Shown in pieces: positions 1 through 6,493 of a stretch of 64,000 nt of DNA. The translations under genes were made by a program, and so were the position numbers. The notes under the pieces are model-generated. The model saw nothing but the letters and a program-made list of their open reading frames with translations, was not told where the DNA came from and did no database searches. Each line of letters begins with the position of its first letter. Within the stretch, counting starts at the first letter, position 1. The DNA is from Aquincola tertiaricarbonis (GTDB lineage: Bacteria > Pseudomonadota > Gammaproteobacteria > Burkholderiales > Burkholderiaceae_C): contig NZ_JZUE01000018.1 of NCBI RefSeq assembly GCF_000969605.1, positions 62,001-126,000 on the forward strand, given 5' to 3'.

Positions 1-1474
1 CCGTCATGTTCAGCCGGCCGTAGGCCGCCGCCAGCAGCATGCCGCCGAAGGCGCCCACCGCGGCCGCCTCGGTGGGCGTGGCCAGGCCCATCACGATGGA
101 GCCCAGCACCGCCAGGATCAGCACCATGAGCGGGAAGAAGCTGGCCAGCAGCATCTTGAAGATCTCCAGCCGCGCGAAGCTCAGCAGCGCATAGAACACC
201 AGCATCGCCACGCTGGCGATGGCCAGGGTGACCCAGAAGCTGGTGGGCGCGGGCCGGGTGGTGGCCTCGGCCGCCGCATCGGGCGGCGCGGCGCCGCCGA
301 CGGCGGACGCCTCGGGCGGCGCCGGCAGCGGCGGCGCGGAGGCCACGGCCGCTGCTTCGGGCGAGGTCGGCTCGGCCAAGCCGCCTTCGGACGGCGGCTC
401 CGCCAGCCCGCCTTCGCTGGGCGGCTCGGCCAGCCCGCCCTCGCTCGGCGGCTCGGCCAGGCCGCCTTCGCTGGACGAGCTGCCGTCGCCCGCGCCGATC
501 TGCTGCAGCCCGTTGTCGGCTTCGGCCGGTGCTACCCGTGTCACGGCCTGGTAGCTGGTCAGGGCCACCACCGCGAACAGCACCGCCGGCATCAGCGCGA
601 CGAACAGCTGGCGCAGCAGGTAGCCGGCGGGCACGTCGGCGTTGCGGCGGCCCTTGAGGGCACCGACCAGCGCCGGCAGCGCATGCATGCCGCCGCGGGC
701 GCCCAGGGCCACCAGCGGCGCTGGCAGCGGCACCACCCGGTCGGCGGCCGACAGCGGCGGCGCCAGGCTGGGCTTGATCTTGGCCAGGATGATCACGTAA
801 AGGATGTACAGCCCCGCCAGCATGATGCCGGGCAGCAGCGCGCCGGCATACAGCTGCACCACCGACACGCCGGCGGTGGCGCCATAGACGATGAGCAGCA
901 CCGAAGGCGGAATGAGGATGCCCAGGCAGCCGCCGGCCGTGATGGCGCCGGCCGACATCGGCACGCTGTAGCCGGCCCGCAGCATCTGCGGCAGCGCCAG
1001 CAGCCCCATCAGCGTGACCACCGCGCCGACGATGCCGGTGGCGGTGGCGAACACCGCGCAGGTGACCAGCGTGGCCACCGCCAGCGAACCCGGCACGCGG
1101 GCCAGCGACAGGTGCAGGCTCTTGAACAGCTTCTCGATCAGGTTGGCCCGCTCCACCAGGTAGCCCATGAAGACGAACAGCGGGATCGAAATCAGCACGT
1201 CGTTGGCCATGGTCTTGTAGGCCGCCTGCACCATCAGGTCCAGCGTGCGGTTGGCGTCCCGCTCGTAGGCCAGCCAGGTGAACAGCATGCCCATGCCCAT
1301 CAGCGTGAACGCCGTGGGAAAGCCCAGCATGATGGCCACCACCACCAGCGCCAGCATCACCAGCCCGATGTGGCCGTTGGTGATGGTGGGCACGCTGACC
1401 AGCATGCCCAGCACCAGCACCACGATGATGGCCATCAGGCCGAAGCCGAACCAGAGCTCCTTGCGCAGCTTCAT
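1..1474 (-). CDS. dctM: TRAP transporter large permease DctM, C-terminus beyond the window
   Basis: This is the large membrane subunit of a tripartite ATP-independent periplasmic transporter, which carries out sodium-coupled uptake of an organic acid across the inner membrane. The ATG at 1474 overlaps the dctQ stop (ATGA). About 491 residues are visible and the 3' end lies left of the window. The protein opens with hydrophobic helices, and the family segments GGCLGILIPPS and GLATPTEAAAVGA are present. Between them is a long hydrophilic insertion, roughly residues 300-400, holding four copies of a nine-residue Ser/Glu/Gly/Leu/Ala/Pro unit that ordinary DctM proteins of about 430 residues lack. 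The family call is secure. The substrate cannot be read from this subunit. Confidence 0.93.
   Translation of the reverse strand, partial: MKLRKELWFGFGLMAIIVVLVLGMLVSVPTITNGHIGLVMLALVVVAIMLGFPTAFTLMGMGMLFTWLAYERDANRTLDLMVQAAYKTMANDVLISIPLFVFMGYLVERANLIEKLFKSLHLSLARVPGSLAVATLVTCAVFATATGIVGAVVTLMGLLALPQMLRAGYSVPMSAGAITAGGCLGILIPPSVLLIVYGATAGVSVVQLYAGALLPGIMLAGLYILYVIILAKIKPSLAPPLSAADRVVPLPAPLVALGARGGMHALPALVGALKGRRNADVPAGYLLRQLFVALMPAVLFAVVALTSYQAVTRVAPAEADNGLQQIGAGDGSSSSEGGLAEPPSEGGLAEPPSEGGLAEPPSEGGLAEPTSPEAAAVASAPPLPAPPEASAVGGAAPPDAAAEATTRPAPTSFWVTLAIASVAMLVFYALLSFARLEIFKMLLASFFPLMVLILAVLGSIVMGLATPTEAAAVGAFGGMLLAAAYGRLNMT
368..475 (-). repeat. Four tandem 27-bp repeats inside dctM
   Basis: Four head-to-tail copies of a 27-bp unit (368-394, 395-421, 422-448, 449-475) differ at only a few positions. 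Read in the dctM frame each encodes the nine-residue unit (P/S)SEGGLAEP. The unit length is a multiple of three, so copy-number change would keep the frame. The block sits in a hydrophilic loop between membrane segments and is flanked by further Ala/Pro/Glu-rich sequence. Confidence 0.92.
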
Positions 1475-2097
1475 GCGCGGCTCCCGGCATTGCGGTCATG
1501 CGCGCGGCCGGCGGCCTCCACGTCGTCGTCGCTCACGTGCACCATCTCCTTCAGCTTGTCCACGTCCACCTCTTCCACATCGTGTTCCCGTGTCGGCCAG
1601 GCGCCGGTGCGCAGGCAGATCACGCAGCGGGCGATCTCCACCAGCCCCTGCAGCAGCAGCACCGCGCCGGCCAGCGGTATGACGAACTTGAACGGGTACA
1701 GCGGCAGCGCATCGGCCGAGAAGGTCTGCTCGCGGATGGCCAGCGACTCCTGCGCAAAGGTCCAGCCGGCCCAGGTGAGCGCGACGATGCCGGGCAGGAA
1801 GAACAGGATGTAGAGCACCAGGTCGATGGTGGCCTGGGTGCGCGGCTGGAAGAAGCCGTAGAGCACGTCGCCGCGCACATGGCCGTTCTTGCTCAGCGTG
1901 TAGGCGCCGGCGGTCATGAACAGGGTGCCGTACAGCATGATCTGCGCATCCAGCACCCAGGCATGCGGCTTGTTCAGCGCATAGCGGGAGAACACTTCCC
2001 AGGTGATCAGCAGCATCAGCATGACCACCGTCCACGCGAACGCCTTGCCCACGAAAGTGGAGAAGCGGTCTACCGCCCACAAGCTCTTCTGCATCAC
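1471..2097 (-). CDS. dctQ: TRAP transporter small permease DctQ
   Basis: This is the small membrane subunit that pairs with DctM in a TRAP transporter. It has 208 residues with four hydrophobic helices at roughly 17-37, 50-70, 92-116 and 135-158, the usual DctQ topology. The family segments ITWEVFSRY and PHAWVLDAQIMLYG are visible. The C-terminal 45 residues are charged and acidic, a longer tail than usual. The start at 2097 has a GGAG ribosome binding site a few bases upstream. The gene lies 60 bp downstream of dctP, and its stop overlaps the dctM start by four bases, so Q and M are translationally coupled. Confidence 0.93.
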   Translation of the reverse strand: MMQKSLWAVDRFSTFVGKAFAWTVVMLMLLITWEVFSRYALNKPHAWVLDAQIMLYGTLFMTAGAYTLSKNGHVRGDVLYGFFQPRTQATIDLVLYILFFLPGIVALTWAGWTFAQESLAIREQTFSADALPLYPFKFVIPLAGAVLLLQGLVEIARCVICLRTGAWPTREHDVEEVDVDKLKEMVHVSDDDVEAAGRAHDRNAGSRA

Positions 2098-2103
2098 GAC
2101 TCC

Positions 2104-2138
2104 GGCAAACAGACAAAGGGCGCCGGCAAGCGGCGCCC
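2104..2138 (-). terminator. Terminator-like stem-loop between dctP and dctQ
   Basis: A perfect 8-bp stem (GGGCGCCG at 2118-2125, CGGCGCCC at 2131-2138) with a 5-nt loop lies just downstream of the dctP stop. On the transcribed minus strand it is followed by the T-rich stretch TTTGTCTGTTT. It looks like a leaky intrinsic terminator or 3'-end stabiliser that would give more binding protein than permease. Such attenuating stem-loops after binding-protein genes are known from other transporter operons. Confidence 0.6.
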
Positions 2139-2157
2139 CGGTGGTTCCTGACGCGGG

Positions 2158-3285
2158 TCAGGTCTTTCTGCCGCGGCCGAAGTAGTGGTTGAAGGCCATC
2201 TTGAAGTCGACCGTGTAGTCGTTGTGCCACTGGCCGGCGCGCTGCGCGAAGGCACGCTGCGAATCCAGCACCTTCTTGAACATCGGGTTCTCGCCGGCCT
2301 TCTTCTCCACCGTCTTGTCCCACGAGGCCAGCTGCGCGCGCAGCACCGCATCGGGCGTCTTGTAGAACTTGATGCCCTGCTGCTTGAGCGCCTCGTAGTC
2401 CTTGGAATTGCGCTCCACGGCCTTCCAGCTCATGTCGGCGCTGGAGGCCTGCACCGCGTAGTCGATGATGGCCTTCAGCTCGGGCGCCAGGCCCTCGAGC
2501 TTGCCCTTGTTGAACAGGATCTCGAACTGCTCGCCGCTCTGGTGGAAGCTCTGCAGCATGCAGTTCTTGGCCACGTCGGGGAAGCCCAGCACGCGGTCGC
2601 TGGAGGCGTTGTTGAACTCGGCCGCATCGATCAGGCCGCGGTCCAGCGCGGGCACGATCTCGCCGCCCGGCAGCGGGTTCACGGCCGTGCCCATGTCGGT
2701 GAACACGTCCACCGCCAGGCCCACGGTGCGGAACTTCAGGCCCTTCATGTCCTCCACCTTGGCCACCGGCTTCTTGAACCAGCCCAGCGGCTGCACCGGC
2801 ATCGGGCCGTACAGGTACGAGACCACGTCCAGGTTCAGGCTCTTGTAGATTTCGTCCACCAGCGCCTTGCCGCCGCCGTAGTAGTGCCAGGCCAGCACCA
2901 TGTTGGCGTCCATGCCGAAGCCCGGGCCCGAGCCCCACAGCGCCAGCGCGGAGTTCTTGCCGTACCAGTAGGCGATGACGCCGTGGCCGCCATCCAGCGT
3001 GCCCTTGCTCACCGCGTCCAGCAGCTGGAAGGCCGGCACCACCGAGCCGGCGGGCAGCACCTCGATCTTCAGGCGGCTGCCGGCCATGTCGTTCACCTTC
3101 TTGGCGAAGTCCTGGGCGTACTCATGGAAGATGTCCTTGGCCGGCCAGGTGCTCTGGAAGCGCAGCGTGGTGGTCTGCGCCTGGCTCACCGCCGGCGCTG
3201 CCAGGGCCCCGACGGCTGCACTGCCTGCAGCGGCGTTCTTGAGGAAGCGGCGGCGCGGTGCCGGAGCCGGGGCTTTCTGGGTCAT
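2158..3285 (-). CDS. dctP: TRAP transporter substrate-binding protein DctP, Tat-exported
   Basis: This periplasmic solute receptor of the TRAP system has 375 residues. The N-terminus carries a twin-arginine signal (RRRFLK at 11-16, then a hydrophobic stretch ending near AVSQAQ at about residue 36), so it is probably exported folded by Tat. Mature-domain features include the LDAVSKGTLDGGHG segment and WGSGPGFGMDA. These resemble the TakP/SmoM-type receptors for 2-oxo acids, mannitol or haloaromatics rather than the dicarboxylate type. An AGGAGA ribosome binding site precedes the ATG at 3285. First gene of the operon dctPQM. The ligand is not determined. Confidence 0.93.
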   Translation of the reverse strand: MTQKAPAPAPRRRFLKNAAAGSAAVGALAAPAVSQAQTTTLRFQSTWPAKDIFHEYAQDFAKKVNDMAGSRLKIEVLPAGSVVPAFQLLDAVSKGTLDGGHGVIAYWYGKNSALALWGSGPGFGMDANMVLAWHYYGGGKALVDEIYKSLNLDVVSYLYGPMPVQPLGWFKKPVAKVEDMKGLKFRTVGLAVDVFTDMGTAVNPLPGGEIVPALDRGLIDAAEFNNASSDRVLGFPDVAKNCMLQSFHQSGEQFEILFNKGKLEGLAPELKAIIDYAVQASSADMSWKAVERNSKDYEALKQQGIKFYKTPDAVLRAQLASWDKTVEKKAGENPMFKKVLDSQRAFAQRAGQWHNDYTVDFKMAFNHYFGRGRKT

Positions 3286-3326
3286 TGCGATGTCTCCTGA
3301 ACTTCAACGGACGATGCGGAGTTCGA

Positions 3327-3380
3327 CTATCGAAGCTAGGCATTGACACCGGCAACTGGAGGTAACCCGCGACCGCGGGT
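3327..3380 (-). promoter_or_regulatory. Possible promoter and operator dyad upstream of dctP
   Basis: On the minus strand TTGCCG (3355-3350) and CGATAG (3332-3327) are separated by 17 bp, a plausible sigma-70 promoter about 40 bp before the dctP start. Just upstream lies the dyad ACCCGCG-AC-CGCGGGT (3365-3380), with 7-bp arms and a 2-bp centre. This suits a protein-binding site better than a hairpin. No regulator gene is adjacent. Confidence 0.35.
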
Positions 3381-3396
3381 AATTCCGCCGCGCAGA

Positions 3397-3750
3397 TCAG
3401 TGGTGGTCGAGGTCTTGGGGCACCGGCGCGGTGGAAGCCAGCCGCAGGTGCAACGCGGCCATGGCCATCATCTGCGCCGACACCGGCGCGGTGATGAAGA
3501 TGAAGAGCGTGATCAGCAGCTCCCGCAGGAACCATTCGCCCTGCCCCGCATGCCACAGCATGCTGGCCAGCAGCACGCCGCCCACGCCCAGCGTGCTGGC
3601 CTTGGTGGGCGCATGCAGCCGCATGTAGAAGTCGCGGAAGCGCACCAGGCCGATGGCCCCCACCAGCAGGAACAGCGCCCCCACCACGAGCAGCGCGGCG
3701 ATGGCGCCTTCCAGCAAGGGGTTCAGGACGATCGATTCGGTATTGCCCAT
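3397..3750 (-). CDS. mrpG: Mrp antiporter subunit MrpG
   Basis: This is the last gene of the Mrp (Pha/Mnh) cation/proton antiporter operon and encodes a small membrane subunit. It has 117 residues with three hydrophobic helices, and the conserved LFLLVGAIGLVRFRDFYMRLHAPTKASTLGVGG segment typical of MrpG. The ATG at 3750 is preferred over the upstream in-frame ATG at 3783. It gives normal family length, follows the mrpF stop by 13 bp and has a GAGAGG ribosome binding site. MrpG is needed for assembly of the hetero-oligomeric complex. Confidence 0.92.
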   Translation of the reverse strand: MGNTESIVLNPLLEGAIAALLVVGALFLLVGAIGLVRFRDFYMRLHAPTKASTLGVGGVLLASMLWHAGQGEWFLRELLITLFIFITAPVSAQMMAMAALHLRLASTAPVPQDLDHH

Positions 3751-3763
3751 GTCGGTGCGCCTC

Positions 3764-4033
3764 TCACTCGATGACGTCGCCACGCGCGACGAAGCGGGCC
3801 ATGGCCACGGTGCTGACGAAGCCCAGCAGCGCGATCAGCAGCGCGGCCTCGAACAGCAGGTCGCTGCGCAGCTGCAGGCCCAGCAGGATCACCAGCGCCA
3901 CGGTGTTGACGTAGAGCGTGTCCACCGCCAGCACGCGGTCGGTGGGCGTGGGGCCGGCCAGCAGCCGCCAGGCGGTCAGCGCCATCGCCACCACCACGGC
4001 GCCCAGCGCGAAGTTCAGGGCCCAGGCCATCAT
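3764..4033 (-). CDS. mrpF: Mrp antiporter subunit MrpF
   Basis: This small membrane subunit of the Mrp antiporter has 89 residues and three helices. It includes the family segment RLLAGPTPTDRVLAVDTLYVNTVALVILLGL, containing the conserved PTDRV motif. The start is ATGATG at 4033-4028, overlapping the mrpE stop. GAAGGAGAT at about 4039-4047 fixes this start against the longer open frame. Part of the contiguous mrpABCDEFG operon. Confidence 0.93.
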   Translation of the reverse strand: MMAWALNFALGAVVVAMALTAWRLLAGPTPTDRVLAVDTLYVNTVALVILLGLQLRSDLLFEAALLIALLGFVSTVAMARFVARGDVIE

Positions 4034-4575
4034 TCGAAGATCTCCTTCAGCGGTGCTTCGTAACGCGCCTTGATGTCGGCCACCATGGCGTCGGCATCGG
4101 CGCAATCCAGCGCATGCACCAGGATCGCCCGGCGGGTGCCGTCATCATCCTCGCGCCCGCCCTCGCCTTCGATGACGCAGGACACGGTGCCCGGCGTGGT
4201 GGTGATGATGGCCGCCAGCAGCACCGTGCCGGTGGGATGCCGGATGTCCAGCGGCACCCGCAGCCAGGCCGGCTGCGGCCGCGAAGCCGGGTTCACCGCG
4301 ATCCAGGCCACGGTGAGGTTGGCCAGCACGATGTCCCACAGCACCACGCCGGTGAGCCGGAAGGCGCGCTGCCAGGCATGCAGCCGGGTGCCGTGGCTGA
4401 GGAAGGGCGCGGCCAGCCAGGGCAGCAGCACGCCAAAGAGGGCCGCCCACAGCACGCCGGCCACGGTGACGCCGCCCTGCAGCAGCAGCCACACGCCCGC
4501 CAGCAGCAGCGACAGCACCGGATGCGCCAGCCAGCGGCGCGCCGGCGCGGTGCCCGAAACCCAGGGCTTGTTCAT
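4030..4575 (-). CDS. mrpE: Mrp antiporter subunit MrpE
   Basis: This MrpE-type subunit (181 residues) has two or three N-terminal membrane helices and a C-terminal cytoplasmic domain. The family pattern TVAWIAVNPASRPQPAWLRVPLDIRHPTGTVLLAAIITTTPGTVS is clear. The C-terminal domain reads VHALDCADADAMVADIKARYEAPLKEIFE. The ATG at 4575 overlaps the mrpD stop (ATGA), and its own stop overlaps mrpF. MrpE is needed for complex stability rather than ion translocation itself. Confidence 0.92.
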   Translation of the reverse strand: MNKPWVSGTAPARRWLAHPVLSLLLAGVWLLLQGGVTVAGVLWAALFGVLLPWLAAPFLSHGTRLHAWQRAFRLTGVVLWDIVLANLTVAWIAVNPASRPQPAWLRVPLDIRHPTGTVLLAAIITTTPGTVSCVIEGEGGREDDDGTRRAILVHALDCADADAMVADIKARYEAPLKEIFE

Positions 4576-6161
4576 CGGGGACCTCCCGTCGTGCGGTAGG
4601 GCCGCACCGTCTGCGCGGACTCATTGCCCAGCACCGCGCGCGCATAGCCGGCGCGGTCGGACATCTGCAGCGCCGCGGCATCCACATAGCGCTTGACCGG
4701 CGACGCCCACACCACCAGGGCCAGCGTGGCCACGAACAGCATGGTCATCGGCGCCAGCAGCCGCGGACTGGCACCGGCGGAAGCGAAGCCGCCTTCGGCC
4801 GGTTCATGGCGCACCGCCCAGAACAGGATGCTGCCGGCCCGCGCCAGCCCCACCAGCGTGAGGAAGCCCACGCCCAGCACCACGGCCCACACCCAGGGCG
4901 CGGCCGGACCCTGCGCGGCCTGCAGGATCATCACCTTGCCCAGGAAACCCGGCAGTGGCGGCAGGCCGGCGACGGAGGCCGCGCCCAGCAGCAGCAGCAG
5001 CCCCAGCAGCACCGGCTGGGCCACCGGCGTGGCCGGCTCCAGCGTGCCGCCGGCCGCGCCGCGCTGTGCCGCCACCAGTTCGGCCAGCAGGAACAGCCCC
5101 GCCACCACCAAAGTGCTGTGCACCAGGTAGAACAGCGCCGCGCTCCAGGCCGCGGTGCTGAACAGGCCGATGGCCGCCACGATGGTGCCCACCGAGGCCA
5201 CGTTCAGCCAGCCCACCAGCCGCGCCAGCGTGGTGGAGGCCAGCGCACCCAGCACACCCAGCGCGCCGGTGGCCAGCGCCATCGGCAGCAGCCAGGGCTG
5301 CACCAGCAGCTGCGAATCGCCGGCGCCTTCGCCGAACACCACGCCGTGCACCCGCAGGATGGCGTACACGCCCACCTTGGTCATCAGCGCGAACAGGGCC
5401 GCGACGGGCGCGCTGCTGGCGGCATAGGTGTTGGGCAGCCACAGGTGCAGCGGCAGCAGCGCGGCCTTGAAGCCGAACACCACCAGCAGCAGCATCGCCC
5501 CGGCCTGCAGCAGCGCCGCCTCCGGCGCCGGCACCTGCGGCACGCGCAGCGCCAGGTCGGCCAGGTTCAGCGTGCCGGTGAAGGCATAGACCAGCGCCAT
5601 GCCCACCAGGAACAGCGCCGAGGCCGCCAGGTTGAGCACCACGTAGGGCACGCCGAAGCGCAGCCGCTCCCGGCCCTGGCCATGCACCATCAGCACGTAG
5701 GAGGCGATCAGCAGCACCTCAAAGAACACGAACAGGTTGAACAGGTCGCCGGTGACGAAGGCGCCCGACAGGCCCATCAGCTGGAACTGGAACAGCGCAT
5801 GGAAGTGCCGGCCGTGGGCATCCCAGCCGCCGCTTGCATAGACAAGCGCCGGCAGCGCCACCAGGCCCACCAGCACCAGCATCAGCGCCGAGAGCCGGTC
5901 GATCACCAGCGCGATGCCGAAGGGCGCCGGCCAGGCGCCCAGCCGGTACACCTGCAGCGTGCCGTCGGCCGCGCGCAGCGCCAGCGCCACCGCGATGGCC
6001 AGCCCGGCCAGCACCGACAGCAGCGACAGCCAGCGTGCGCGCCGCAGCACCCGGTTGCCATGGCCGCCGGCGCCGTCGCCCATGGCCAGCAGGGCCACGG
6101 CAGTGGCCATCGGCAGCAGCACCGGCAGCACCGGCAGCAGGTGGTCGGTCCAGTTCGTCAT
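4572..6161 (-). CDS. mrpD: Mrp antiporter subunit MrpD
   Basis: This is a proton-translocating membrane subunit homologous to NuoN/NuoM of complex I. It has 529 residues with about 14 helices. The conserved glutamate segment NLFVFFEVLLIASYVLMVHG (near residue 145) and the lysine segment LMTKVGVYAILR (near residue 260) are present, consistent with an active antiporter half. The start at 6161 overlaps the mrpC stop, and the stop overlaps mrpE. It acts with MrpA in exchange of external protons for cytoplasmic Na+ or K+. Confidence 0.95.
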   Translation of the reverse strand: MTNWTDHLLPVLPVLLPMATAVALLAMGDGAGGHGNRVLRRARWLSLLSVLAGLAIAVALALRAADGTLQVYRLGAWPAPFGIALVIDRLSALMLVLVGLVALPALVYASGGWDAHGRHFHALFQFQLMGLSGAFVTGDLFNLFVFFEVLLIASYVLMVHGQGRERLRFGVPYVVLNLAASALFLVGMALVYAFTGTLNLADLALRVPQVPAPEAALLQAGAMLLLVVFGFKAALLPLHLWLPNTYAASSAPVAALFALMTKVGVYAILRVHGVVFGEGAGDSQLLVQPWLLPMALATGALGVLGALASTTLARLVGWLNVASVGTIVAAIGLFSTAAWSAALFYLVHSTLVVAGLFLLAELVAAQRGAAGGTLEPATPVAQPVLLGLLLLLGAASVAGLPPLPGFLGKVMILQAAQGPAAPWVWAVVLGVGFLTLVGLARAGSILFWAVRHEPAEGGFASAGASPRLLAPMTMLFVATLALVVWASPVKRYVDAAALQMSDRAGYARAVLGNESAQTVRPYRTTGGPR

Positions 6162-6493
6162 CGCTGCGGCTCCTGGCCGTCCACGTGGTCGCTGCCGGAG
6201 GCATCGCGGCTGCGCAGCGCCATCTCGATGACAAAGCCCGTGGTGGCGAAGCCGATGACGATGGCGGTGAGCACCAGTGCCTGGGGCAGCGGGTCCACCA
6301 TCGGCTGGCCCTCGCGCACGATGGGCGGCAGCCCCACCGCCAGCCGGCCCATGGCGAAGATGAACACGTTGACCGCATAGCCCAGCAGCGACAGGCCCAG
6401 CACCACCGGGAAGGTGCGGCCGCGCAGCATCAGGTACAGGCCGCAGGCCGTCACCCAGCCGATGCCGGTGGCCATCAAGGCTTCGATCGTCAT
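6158..6493 (-). CDS. mrpC: Mrp antiporter subunit MrpC
   Basis: This NuoK-like subunit has 111 residues and three helices, with GIGWVTACGLYLMLRGRTFPVVLGLSLLGYAVNVFIFAMG and PLPQALVLTAIVIGFATTGF matching MrpC. The ATG at 6493 overlaps the mrpA stop (ATGA) and gives the usual length, so the much longer in-frame extension is not used. Its stop overlaps mrpD, so A to F form a translationally coupled chain. Confidence 0.94.
   Translation of the reverse strand: MTIEALMATGIGWVTACGLYLMLRGRTFPVVLGLSLLGYAVNVFIFAMGRLAVGLPPIVREGQPMVDPLPQALVLTAIVIGFATTGFVIEMALRSRDASGSDHVDGQEPQR

Noticed and set aside
219-554. Plus-strand frame with repeated Ser-Ala-(Ser/Arg)-Pro-Pro-Ser-Leu-Gly-Gly units, a possible surface or adhesive peptide.
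   Set aside because: It is the antisense of the in-frame dctM repeat, and the minus frame has flanking membrane segments of DctM.
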